Source of the DNA: Alistipes sp.
Lineage (GTDB): Bacteria > Bacteroidota > Bacteroidia > Bacteroidales > Rikenellaceae
NCBI GenBank assembly: GCA_017646625.1
Contig: JAGCMF010000019.1
Coordinates: forward strand, 30,214-94,213
Reading direction: 5' to 3'
Length of the DNA stretch: 64,000 nucleotides
Within the stretch, counting starts at the first letter, position 1. The number at the start of each line of letters is the position of its first letter. Shown here piece by piece: positions 45,256 through 53,630 of the stretch. The position numbers and the translations under genes were made by a program. A model generated the notes under the pieces. That model made no database searches. It was given only the letters and a program-made list of their open reading frames with translations, and had not been told where the DNA came from.

Positions 45256-45768
45256 CTACAACCTGTTTACTATATACTCCACAGCCTCGTCATCACTCAT
45301 CGACGTACACTCCACGGCGTAGTGTGCCATGGCGTAGTACCTCTCGCGCTGCGCCATCTGCTCCCTCATGAATGTGAGCAACTCATCGTCACTCTTACCT
45401 CTAAACATAGGGCGCTTATTTCTGCCATGCTCCGTAAGACGTGACAATATCTGCTCGGGGCTACGACGCAGATAGACCACTATACCACACCGCATAAGCC
45501 ACTCCATGTTATCGCGCCATGTGGGTAGTCCGCCACCCGTTGCAATGACCATATCTACGCCCTCGTTAGCCAGAGCCTCCACAGCACCACGTTCTGCGAT
45601 GCGGAAATACTCCTCGCCCTCATAGTGGAAGATGTCGGCAATAGAGGCACCAACACTCTGCTCCACAGCCTTATCCGTGTCCACAAAGCGCACACCGAGA
45701 CGACGTGCCAGGCGCTTGCCCAACGAGCTCTTACCCGAGCCAGCATATCCCACCAAAAATAGTATCAT
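45256..45768 (-). CDS. aroK: Shikimate kinase
   Basis: Shikimate kinase phosphorylates shikimate on the way to chorismate. The 170-residue protein has P-loop GYAGSGKSS (7-15), the shikimate-binding FVDTDKAVE motif, the ATGGGLP motif and a lid segment NKRPMF. It lies 8 nt after parC and 2 nt before murI. Confidence 0.94.
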   Translation of the reverse strand: MILFLVGYAGSGKSSLGKRLARRLGVRFVDTDKAVEQSVGASIADIFHYEGEEYFRIAERGAVEALANEGVDMVIATGGGLPTWRDNMEWLMRCGIVVYLRRSPEQILSRLTEHGRNKRPMFRGKSDDELLTFMREQMAQRERYYAMAHYAVECTSMSDDEAVEYIVNRL

Positions 45769-45776
45769 ACCCTACA

Positions 45777-48521
45777 TTAGAATAGATCCAACTGCGATGC
45801 CGAGAGTATAGCCTCGTCATCTATGCGCTGGCTATAGTCGACACCCGGCTCCGCCTTGATGTCATCACCCATGATATCCTCAACATCCAACGCCTCGGCA
45901 TCATCCATAGCCTCGTCGCCGAGCATATCATCATCCTCCAGCTCCTCATCCTCTACAACCTCGGGCTCAATGAAGCGCAGCGTAGAGACCTCGTAGGTGG
46001 TCAGACGCTTACCCTTCGCCCTGTGGCTCTTCGTAGCGATAAACTCATCAACATCGACAATCTCGGCAGCACGCTGCTCATGCTGGCCACCAAAGAGAAT
46101 CTCGAGCTTCGCACCACGCGCCATGGTCATGGCAACAAAGCGCATAGGAGCACCCTCCTCCAAGAAGAACTGTGTCTTATCGCCCATCTCCAGCGCGAAA
46201 CGCTTCATGTAGTAGTAGTTCTGCTCGCCATCGTAGTAGCATACGGCATATACCCTACCCTCAACATATCTCTCCACACGTATAGTGTCGTCGGGGAAGT
46301 GCTGCTGCACATCGTAGCCCGTGATGTAGTACTGGTTCTTCGCCGTCCACACGACGAGCTTATCGTCGCCCTTGAACTCGCCAAGGAGCAAGCCGCGACC
46401 ATCAGTGTTGAGCCTACGTACATCCTCGTCGTACCATATGTTCTGGCCACCCAGGGTCGAGGCACCCCTCTCCTTAAGCACAATCTTATTTATTGGATAG
46501 CGCGTAACGAGGTTACCGACACTCTGACGACCCTTGATAGCGAGGGTTGCAAGGTCGAGGTCTATGATGCACTTCTTGAGGCGTGCACGTGGGCGCAGGT
46601 ATATCTTAAGCACCTCGGCCTCACCGTTAGGGTTAACAGAGAGGTATAGAAGTTCACTCTTCGCAGTGCCCTTTGTCAGGTCATACTCCTTATCGCGTGT
46701 TACGGACTTAATGGCGCAACGCTTCATCATGATCGCACCACCACGACCATCGCGGTAGAGCATATTATATATGGTGCGTTCGTCGTTACGCTTATATATA
46801 CCTATATAATATATACCCTTATCGAAGAATGCCTTCTCCGAGATCTTCGTAATCTTATACCTACCATCCTTGAGGATGATGATCACATCGTCGAGGTTCG
46901 AGCAGTCGCACACAAACTCCGAGTCCTTCATGCTCTTGCCATAGCCGAAGAAGCCCTCTGCCCTATCTACATAGAGCTTTGCATTCGACGATGCCACCTT
47001 CCACGCCTCGATGGTATCGAACTCCCTAATCTCCGTGCGGCGAGCCTTGCCCTCACCATACTTTGCAAGGATACGTTCGAAGTAGGCAATGGCATACTCC
47101 GTAAGGTGATCTATATCGTGCTTCGTCTGCTTTATATCCCTCTCTATCTGCTTTATCTCATTATCGGCCTTCTCCGAGTCGTAGCGCGAGATGCGGATGA
47201 ACTTAAGCTCCGTGAGCCTCTGCACATCCTCGAGTGTCACCTCCCTACGCAGCTTCGCCTTGAAGGGCTCGAGACCCTTATCCACAGCCTCGTAGGCAGC
47301 CTCACGTGTGCGACATCCCTCGATGAGCTGGTAGAGTTTATTCTCGATGAAGATACGTTCGAGTGATGCTGCATGCCACGCCTCATTGAGCTCGTCGAGC
47401 TTTATCTGCAGCTCCTTGCCGAGCAACGCCCTCGTATGGTCCGTAGAGTATCGCAGGATGTCACTAACACCCATAAACACAGGCTTATCGTCGACAATGA
47501 CACACGCATTAGGCGATATTGACACCTCGCAGTCGGTGAAGGCATATAGCGCATCTATGGTCTTATCCGACGACTCGTCGGCAGCAACCTGGATGATGAT
47601 CTCCACCCTCTCTGCCGTGTTGTCATCGACCTTCTTAATCTTTATCTTACCCTTGTCGTTAGCCTTGATGATGGACTCCTTGATAGACTCCGACGTTGTG
47701 GTGTATGGTATCTCGGTGATGGCAAGCGTACGCTTATCAATCTTCGAGATACGGGCACGCACCCTCACAGCACCACCACGCAGACCATCGTTATAGTTGC
47801 TGGCATCCATGATACCTCCCGTCTGGAAGTCGGGCAAGAGCTGGAACTCCTCACCACGAAGGTAGGCTATAGAGGCGTTTATGAGCTCTACGAAGTTGTG
47901 GGGCAATATCTTCGAGGCGAGACCTACGGCAATGCCATCAGCACCCTGCGCCAAGAGCAACGGGAACTTAACGGGCAGCGTCACAGGCTCCTCCTTTCTA
48001 CCGTCATAGGCCAACATCCACTCCGTAGTCTTCTTGTTGTAGACAACATCGAGGGCGAACTTCGAGAGGCGTGCCTCGATATAACGAGCCGCAGCAGCCT
48101 CATCACCCGTGAGGATGTTACCCCAGTTACCCTGCATATCTATGAGCAGACCCTTCTGTCCGAGCTGCACGAGGGCATCCTTGATTGAGGCATCACCATG
48201 AGGGTGGTACTGCATAGCCTGACCTACGACATTGGCAACCTTATTGTACCTACCATCCTCAACGCACTTCATGGCGTGAAGGATGCGGCGCTGCACAGGC
48301 TTTAGACCGTCAGCCAAGTGGGGCACGGCACGTTCGAGGATGACATACGAGGCGTAGTCCAAGAACCAATTCTTATACATGCCCGAGAGGCGGCGAACAC
48401 CATCCTCCGTAGAGGTCAACGCACCATATTTACCCTTGGGCGCATCTACCTCCTCGGTCTCACTCTCCACAGCCTCAACAACGCTATCCTCAACTGCGAT
48501 TATATCCTTATCATCCTTCAT
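45777..48521 (-). CDS. parC: DNA topoisomerase IV subunit A
   Basis: Type IIA topoisomerase subunit that cuts and rejoins DNA to unlink daughter chromosomes. The catalytic tyrosine is Tyr147 in AAAARYIEARL. The 914-residue length, the acidic C-terminal tail (about 875-905) and the pairing with the ParE-type gene favour topoisomerase IV over gyrase. The C-terminal beta-pinwheel lacks an obvious GyrA box. The start overlaps the parE stop by one base. Confidence 0.9.
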   Translation of the reverse strand: MKDDKDIIAVEDSVVEAVESETEEVDAPKGKYGALTSTEDGVRRLSGMYKNWFLDYASYVILERAVPHLADGLKPVQRRILHAMKCVEDGRYNKVANVVGQAMQYHPHGDASIKDALVQLGQKGLLIDMQGNWGNILTGDEAAAARYIEARLSKFALDVVYNKKTTEWMLAYDGRKEEPVTLPVKFPLLLAQGADGIAVGLASKILPHNFVELINASIAYLRGEEFQLLPDFQTGGIMDASNYNDGLRGGAVRVRARISKIDKRTLAITEIPYTTTSESIKESIIKANDKGKIKIKKVDDNTAERVEIIIQVAADESSDKTIDALYAFTDCEVSISPNACVIVDDKPVFMGVSDILRYSTDHTRALLGKELQIKLDELNEAWHAASLERIFIENKLYQLIEGCRTREAAYEAVDKGLEPFKAKLRREVTLEDVQRLTELKFIRISRYDSEKADNEIKQIERDIKQTKHDIDHLTEYAIAYFERILAKYGEGKARRTEIREFDTIEAWKVASSNAKLYVDRAEGFFGYGKSMKDSEFVCDCSNLDDVIIILKDGRYKITKISEKAFFDKGIYYIGIYKRNDERTIYNMLYRDGRGGAIMMKRCAIKSVTRDKEYDLTKGTAKSELLYLSVNPNGEAEVLKIYLRPRARLKKCIIDLDLATLAIKGRQSVGNLVTRYPINKIVLKERGASTLGGQNIWYDEDVRRLNTDGRGLLLGEFKGDDKLVVWTAKNQYYITGYDVQQHFPDDTIRVERYVEGRVYAVCYYDGEQNYYYMKRFALEMGDKTQFFLEEGAPMRFVAMTMARGAKLEILFGGQHEQRAAEIVDVDEFIATKSHRAKGKRLTTYEVSTLRFIEPEVVEDEELEDDDMLGDEAMDDAEALDVEDIMGDDIKAEPGVDYSQRIDDEAILSASQLDLF

Positions 48522-50392
48522 TAGTCAACCAATTTCAAGTTTTCAACAATATCCTCCTCCACGCGCAGGTTACCCACGATGAAGTCCTTACGGTCGGGCG
48601 TATTCTTACCCATATAGAAGTCCAGGAGGTCCTGTATAGGATCATCCTTCGTCAGGCGCACCTTATCCAGACGCATGCCTTCGCCGATGAACTCCTTGAA
48701 CTCGGCAGCAGATATCTCACCGAGACCCTTGAAGCGCGTAATCTCGGCCTGCGAGCCACACCTCTTTATTGCAGTCTGGCGTTCCTCCTCCGTATAGCAG
48801 TAGTGCGTCTCCTTCTTGTTACGCACACGGAACAGCGGTGTCTGAAGGATATATAGGTGACCCAGACGTATGATGTCGGGGAAGAACTGCAAGAAGAACG
48901 AGGTCAACAACAGGCGTATGTGCATGCCGTCGACATCGGCATCCGTAGCGATGATAACCTTCTTATAGCGCAGGTTATCCATATCCTCCTCGATGTTGAG
49001 TGCCGCCTGCAAGAGGTTGAACTCCTCATTCTCGTATACCACCTTCTTCGTCAGACCGTAGCAGTTAAGCGGCTTACCGCGCAACGAGAATACCGCCTGG
49101 GTGCGTGGATCACGACTCGAGGTTATAGAGCCCGATGCCGAGTTACCCTCGGTGATAAATATCATCGTCTCCTCCGCGAGCTCATGCTTATCCGTATAGT
49201 GTATCTTGCAGTCACGCAGCTTCTTATTGTTCAGCGACACCTTCTTTGCCGCCTCCCTCGCCTTCTTCTGCACTCCCGAGATAGCCTTACGTTCCTTCTC
49301 GTTCTCCACAATCTTCTTCTGTAGTATCTGCGCCGTCTCGGGGTGCTTATGCAGATAGTTATCGAGGTTCGTAGAGAGGAAGTCGCCAACAAACTGACGC
49401 ATTGTTAGTCCCGCCTCCTTATCCTTCGAGCCGAGCTTCGTCTTCGTCTGCGACTCGAAGATAGGGTCATCGACCCTCACTGATATGGCAGCGATGATGG
49501 AGGTGCGTATGTCGGCAGGCTCATAGTCCTTGCGGTAGAACTCCTTGATAGTCTTGGCCACAGCCTCGCGGAAGGCAGCCTGGTGAGTACCTCCCTGGGG
49601 AGTATACTGGCCGTTGACGAAGGAGTAGTATGCCTCACCATAGCCATTGCCATGGGTTATAACGACCTCTATATCCTCACCCGAGATGTGCACAGGAGCA
49701 TACAGAGGCTCATTCGAGAGGTTATCGTTCACAAGGTCCAGAAGACCATTCTTCGAGATATATGGCTTGCTGTTGAGCACCACCGTGAGGCCGAGGTTTA
49801 GGTATGTGTAGTTCTTGACCATCTGCTCCACAAACTCGAGGTTATAGGCATACTCACCAAAGACCTCCCTGTCAACCACAAACTCTACATATGTACCATT
49901 CTGCTCCGCAACACCACTCTCCCTACGGTCTGTAAGCTCGAGACCCTGCGAGAAGGATACCGTGCGTGCCTCGCCATCGCGCACAGAACGTGCGAGGAAG
50001 TGACTCGAGAGCATATTTACAGCCTTGACACCCACGCCATTCAGACCCACAGTCTTCTTGAAGGCATCACCACCATACTTACCACCCGTATTCATCTTGC
50101 TCACAGCATCCGATAGTGCCTCGAGGGGTATACCACGACCATAGTCGCGCACCGACACCTTATCGCCCTCGATAGTAATCTCGATACGCTTACCTGCGCC
50201 CATGATGAACTCGTCGATAGAGTTATCCACGACCTCCTTCAAGAGCACATATATACCATCATCAGCCTGTGTGCCATCGCCGAGCTTGCCGATATACATA
50301 CCGGGGCGTAGGCGTATGTGCTCACGTGGCGACAGCGTGACGATGGAGTCCTTGTCGTAAGCTACTGCTGTAGTGTTATTTTGCTCTGCCAT
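48521..50392 (-). CDS. parE: DNA topoisomerase IV subunit B
   Basis: ATPase subunit partner of ParC. The 623-residue protein has the GHKL motifs [10 protein letters not shown] (53-62) and GRGIPLE. It has the [20 protein letters not shown] transducer region and the TOPRIM motifs [10 protein letters not shown] and [10 protein letters not shown]. It starts 12 nt after plsC and overlaps parC by one base, forming a plsC-parE-parC-aroK-murI-ftsK run. Confidence 0.93.
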   Translation of the reverse strand: MAEQNNTTAVAYDKDSIVTLSPREHIRLRPGMYIGKLGDGTQADDGIYVLLKEVVDNSIDEFIMGAGKRIEITIEGDKVSVRDYGRGIPLEALSDAVSKMNTGGKYGGDAFKKTVGLNGVGVKAVNMLSSHFLARSVRDGEARTVSFSQGLELTDRRESGVAEQNGTYVEFVVDREVFGEYAYNLEFVEQMVKNYTYLNLGLTVVLNSKPYISKNGLLDLVNDNLSNEPLYAPVHISGEDIEVVITHGNGYGEAYYSFVNGQYTPQGGTHQAAFREAVAKTIKEFYRKDYEPADIRTSIIAAISVRVDDPIFESQTKTKLGSKDKEAGLTMRQFVGDFLSTNLDNYLHKHPETAQILQKKIVENEKERKAISGVQKKAREAAKKVSLNNKKLRDCKIHYTDKHELAEETMIFITEGNSASGSITSSRDPRTQAVFSLRGKPLNCYGLTKKVVYENEEFNLLQAALNIEEDMDNLRYKKVIIATDADVDGMHIRLLLTSFFLQFFPDIIRLGHLYILQTPLFRVRNKKETHYCYTEEERQTAIKRCGSQAEITRFKGLGEISAAEFKEFIGEGMRLDKVRLTKDDPIQDLLDFYMGKNTPDRKDFIVGNLRVEEDIVENLKLVD

Positions 50393-50404
50393 ATATTGCT
50401 TCTA

Positions 50405-51136
50405 CTATTTTGCATTGTTAGCGCGTATCTCGGCAAGTGCCGCAACCATATCGTCGTGAACCTGCGCCATGACATCCTTGATAGACATAGCCTCCACCTG
50501 CTCCTTGCTAACCGCAGGCAACACCTTAATGGTAATCTTATTGCGCCAATTCATCTTCCAGCCGCGTGTAACCCTATTAGTACCCTCCAACACTATGGGC
50601 AGGATGGGCACACCAGCATCCTTGGCCAGGATGAAGGCACCAGCCTTGAAGTTGTGTATCTCACCATCCTTGGAACGTGTACCCTCGGGGAAGATAGATA
50701 CACAGGCACCCTTTGCCAACCACTCCATACCCTTCTGGTGTACGAGTTGCATAGCCTCCTTGGCACTGGCACGATTGATGACAATGTCGCCATGAGCAAA
50801 GAGAAGACGGCCGACGATAGGTATTCTATATACCTCCCTCTTCGACACCCACTTAAAGACAAGAGGCAGGTTGTAGATACTCATAATGTCGACCATAGAG
50901 TTATGGTTCAGCACGATGACATATGGCTGCTTGGGGTCTATATTCTGCATACCTATAACCTCGCGGCGCATATGAGGTGGCAGACCAAAGAATACATCCG
51001 TAATCCACTTCGATAAAGTATGCACCACAACACGCTTCTTATCAAAGGGATAGCACACCACAAGGGCGATAAAAGAGGCGACATACAACACTATTGCCAC
51101 CACCAAAACCACGAGATAATAGAGAATACTTAACAT
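50405..51136 (-). CDS. plsC: 1-acyl-sn-glycerol-3-phosphate acyltransferase
   Basis: PlsC acylates lysophosphatidic acid to phosphatidic acid in the inner membrane. In this 243-residue protein an N-terminal hydrophobic helix (about 5-30) is followed by the catalytic HX4D motif in NHNSMVD and the substrate motif FPEGTRSKDG. It is first in the topoisomerase IV run, with a probable promoter 40 nt upstream. Lyso-ornithine or other acyltransferases share these motifs, so the acceptor is not certain. Confidence 0.88.
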   Translation of the reverse strand: MLSILYYLVVLVVAIVLYVASFIALVVCYPFDKKRVVVHTLSKWITDVFFGLPPHMRREVIGMQNIDPKQPYVIVLNHNSMVDIMSIYNLPLVFKWVSKREVYRIPIVGRLLFAHGDIVINRASAKEAMQLVHQKGMEWLAKGACVSIFPEGTRSKDGEIHNFKAGAFILAKDAGVPILPIVLEGTNRVTRGWKMNWRNKITIKVLPAVSKEQVEAMSIKDVMAQVHDDMVAALAEIRANNAK

Positions 51137-51175
51137 AATAAACGTTGTTAGAATCTTACATTTACTTTAATCGTG

Positions 51176-51206
51176 CAAAGATACAAATTTTTTCCAAAAT
51201 GCGGAA
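51176..51206 (-). promoter_or_regulatory. Probable promoter of the plsC-parE-parC run
   Basis: TATCTTTG (51176-51183, minus strand) is a good -7 box. The -33 region has only a weak TTCC-type match at the right spacing. Confidence 0.5.
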
Positions 51207-51339
51207 CACCACACAGCGATAAAAAAAGGAAAAAAGAGATGTGTAAACCCTCGCGATAATATCACGCTGATTCACACACCTCAACACTATTGCCACCACC
51301 CCGCCCCTAAAACTTAAAGGCTGTAGGTCATTAGACAAC

Positions 51340-51681
51340 TCACTCCCTGACGGCAACATCAATGGATAGTCCTAAAAAGACCAATCTCTCACGTAGTTTG
51401 GGCAGCTCCTCGTCCATAAACTTCTTCCTCTCAAGTTGCTTGATATGCTCCTTGGCACCCTCGGCAACAAAGAAGCCGATGCCACGGCGGTTGAAGATGA
51501 TGCCGTCGCCCTCCAATCGTTCATAACTGCGCATAACGGTATTGGGGTTCACACCCACCATCTGCGCCATCTCCCTCACCGAGACTATGCGCTCCTGCTC
51601 GGGCCACTCACCCGCAAGAATACGCATAGCGATGAGCTCATATATCTGTCGCCATATAGGCTTCTCCTCGTTAAACTGCAT
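51340..51681 (-). CDS. GntR-family (YtrA-type) transcriptional regulator
   Basis: The 113-residue protein has an N-terminal winged helix (about 8-75: PIWRQIYELIAMRILAGEWP, then VREMAQMVGVNPNTVMRSYE). Only a short helical tail follows, the architecture of the YtrA subfamily, which usually regulates ABC transporters. It is the last gene of the ABC-permease-regulator operon. Two copies of AGTGTA-N12-TACACT, one in its own operon's promoter and one in the divergent barrel promoter, are its probable operators. It probably represses both. Confidence 0.9.
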   Translation of the reverse strand: MQFNEEKPIWRQIYELIAMRILAGEWPEQERIVSVREMAQMVGVNPNTVMRSYERLEGDGIIFNRRGIGFFVAEGAKEHIKQLERKKFMDEELPKLRERLVFLGLSIDVAVRE

Positions 51682-51687
51682 AATAGA

Positions 51688-52380
51688 CTACCATTTTACT
51701 TGACGACGACGCAACAACAGATACGCGAGACCATAGAAGATGACTATAGGCACCGTTAACAACACAGCCGTAATCACATCCTCCATTCCTCTTGACACCT
51801 CAACAACCATAGTCACATCATCCAAAGTCCTTATCAAGCCATATACCAATAGGATGAATGATACAATGGCAATGAGATATGTCAACATAAGCCTACGACC
51901 CGCAAGGAGGTTGAGCATGAGACACAACGACGATATAATCTGTGCTACGCAATATATCTGCCATATAGCGAGGTAGTTGTCAAAAAATACCGACACCGCG
52001 AGGTTGATATCTACATAACAGAATGGCGTGACGATGAGTATAGAGAGTAGACCTGTAATGATGCTACACGCCGGTAGTAGAACAGTGAGGTTGACAAGCA
52101 TGAAGGTGAAGCGTTCCAATGCCGAGACAGGAAGTGTACCCTCAAGGATATGACTACCTCGGTCACGCAACATAAATGTCTGGCGGTAGGCAAAGGCTAC
52201 GCCACCCAATAGATATATAGCACCAGCACAATCGACCGCCACCAGCGAGGTCCTATTCATGATGCCAAAGAGTGCTGGGAGACCCACCATCACAAGCAAC
52301 ATCATGAAGTAGTTATTACGCATCGATGTGTAGTGGTAGCGAGCATACTGCGCTACCCTACGAAGTGAATAGTTACACAT
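51688..52380 (-). CDS. ABC-type membrane protein (YtrA-operon permease)
   Basis: The 230-residue protein has about six hydrophobic helices, for example FMMLLVMVGLPALFGIM, FTFMLVNLTVLLPACSIITG and IAIVSFILLVYGLI, and no soluble domain. Lying between the ATPase and the GntR regulator, it is presumably the membrane partner of the ATPase. Sequence alone does not show import or export. It starts 4 nt after the ATPase stop and ends 6 nt before the regulator. Confidence 0.78.
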   Translation of the reverse strand: MCNYSLRRVAQYARYHYTSMRNNYFMMLLVMVGLPALFGIMNRTSLVAVDCAGAIYLLGGVAFAYRQTFMLRDRGSHILEGTLPVSALERFTFMLVNLTVLLPACSIITGLLSILIVTPFCYVDINLAVSVFFDNYLAIWQIYCVAQIISSLCLMLNLLAGRRLMLTYLIAIVSFILLVYGLIRTLDDVTMVVEVSRGMEDVITAVLLTVPIVIFYGLAYLLLRRRQVKW

Positions 52381-52384
52381 TACT

Positions 52385-53212
52385 CTAACGGTTAAAAAGT
52401 TTCACAATAGCCGCACGGTTTGCCGACACAGCATTAAAGAGTAGCTCGATGTTGAGCTGTGTGTCGGCCCCACCATCACTCGCCATCACCGCCATATCAC
52501 CAGCTATGGTGCGCTCGGCATAGAGCACAACATCATCCTCCGTTGCCCTGCCAAACTTAAGCCTACGGCATATCTCGGCAGTGGTAGCATTAAGCGCCAC
52601 ACCCTTACCATCAAGAATGACTATGTTGTCGAGCAACTGCTCTACATCTGCCACCTGGTGCGTAGAGATGAGCACCATGCGGCTATCGTCTACATAGCCC
52701 GCAAGAAGCCTGCGGAAGGTGCTCTTTGAGGGTATGTCGAGGCCATTTGTCGGCTCATCCATAATCAGCATCTTCACGTTGCAGGCCAGAGCAAAGGCTA
52801 TGTATGCCTTCTTTCGCTGACCCATAGACATAGAGTGCAGCCTCTCGCTAACATCAACACCCAACTCCTGGCAGTAGCCACGCATCTGACCCATGTCGAA
52901 GTGAGGATATAGTGGCGATGTTATCTTGGCATAACACTCAAGCGATATGTTTGGCAACGAGAACTCCTCGGGGATAATCATCAGCTCACTGAAGAGCTGT
53001 GGCTCGCGCAATGATGGCAAAATGCCATCTACCAACACCTCACCATGCGTTGGGCGCATGATGCCGCATATTATCTTTAGCAGCGTGGTCTTGCCTATGC
53101 CGTTGCAACCCAGTAGACCGTGAATGTGACCCTCGCCAAGCTCAAGCGTGATATCCTTAAGAACAGTGCGCGTCGACGAGTATCCAAATGTCAGATTCTT
53201 TGTGGTAATCAT
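52385..53212 (-). CDS. ABC transporter ATP-binding protein
   Basis: The 275-residue ATPase has Walker A GCNGIGKT (35-42), an altered signature SMGQRKKAYIA in place of LSGGQ, and Walker B MLIMDEPTNGLD with the switch His in STHQ. The altered signature is common in YtrB-like ATPases of GntR-linked transporters. It is first in its operon. The promoter and an operator lie 45-100 nt upstream. Confidence 0.9.
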   Translation of the reverse strand: MITTKNLTFGYSSTRTVLKDITLELGEGHIHGLLGCNGIGKTTLLKIICGIMRPTHGEVLVDGILPSLREPQLFSELMIIPEEFSLPNISLECYAKITSPLYPHFDMGQMRGYCQELGVDVSERLHSMSMGQRKKAYIAFALACNVKMLIMDEPTNGLDIPSKSTFRRLLAGYVDDSRMVLISTHQVADVEQLLDNIVILDGKGVALNATTAEICRRLKFGRATEDDVVLYAERTIAGDMAVMASDGGADTQLNIELLFNAVSANRAAIVKLFNR

Positions 53213-53256
53213 AATCCAAAAACCTTTTTGTATAACATAGCAAGTCTTAAAAAAAA

Positions 53257-53280
53257 CGTGTATTAGTTATGTAATACACT
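53257..53280 (-). promoter_or_regulatory. GntR operator copy 1 (ABC operon)
   Basis: On the plus strand CGTGTA, 12 nt, TACACT; the 12-nt core TTAGTTATGTAA is identical to copy 2. It begins directly downstream of the minus-strand -7 box, covering the predicted transcription start. Confidence 0.75.
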
Positions 53281-53281
53281 G

Positions 53282-53312
53282 CAAAGGTAGTAATTATTTT
53301 TATTCTCACAAC
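53282..53312 (-). promoter_or_regulatory. Promoter of the ABC-permease-GntR operon
   Basis: Minus strand GTTG (53309-53312), 19 nt, TACCTTTG (53282-53289), followed by the operator. Confidence 0.65.
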
Positions 53313-53411
53313 ACCCCGAACACACTTTTTCAAAAAAAAAGCACTCAAAACCACCATATATTCTATATATAAATAGGTATGCAATATTTAACAAAAAAAG
53401 ACCGTTTAAAA

Positions 53412-53443
53412 TTTGGTGGTTTAAGAAATAGAAGATATATTTG
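53412..53443 (+). promoter_or_regulatory. Consensus promoter P1 of the barrel-DUF2807 operon
   Basis: TTTG (53412-53415), 20 nt, TATATTTG (53436-53443), followed after one base by operator copy 2. The stretch 53313-53411 between the two promoters is AT-rich and shows nothing else. Confidence 0.8.
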
Positions 53444-53444
53444 C

Positions 53445-53468
53445 AGTGTATTAGTTATGTAATACACT
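53445..53468 (+). promoter_or_regulatory. GntR operator copy 2 (barrel operon)
   Basis: AGTGTA, 12 nt, TACACT, placed directly after the -7 box exactly as in copy 1. The two copies agree at 23 of 24 bases. Confidence 0.8.
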
Positions 53469-53570
53469 ACTAAAGGTGTAATAGAATTTATCAATAATGT
53501 TAAGGAAGAGCAGATAGAGACGCTATTAAAAAAAGTAATTAGAAGATGATTTACAAAGCTAAAAAATCAT

Positions 53571-53578
53571 TATCTTTG
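53571..53578 (+). promoter_or_regulatory. Possible second promoter P2 of the barrel gene
   Basis: TATCTTTG at 53571-53578 matches the -7 consensus 52 nt before the ATG at 53631, without a TTTG at proper spacing. If real it would bypass the operator at 53445-53468. The stretch 53469-53553 has an open frame without a start codon (reads VIEFINNVKEEQIETLL), possibly a decayed gene end. Confidence 0.4.
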
Positions 53579-53630
53579 TAAGTAGTCAACAGTCAACCAC
53601 AGGAACAACAAAAAAACGTAACATATTAGT

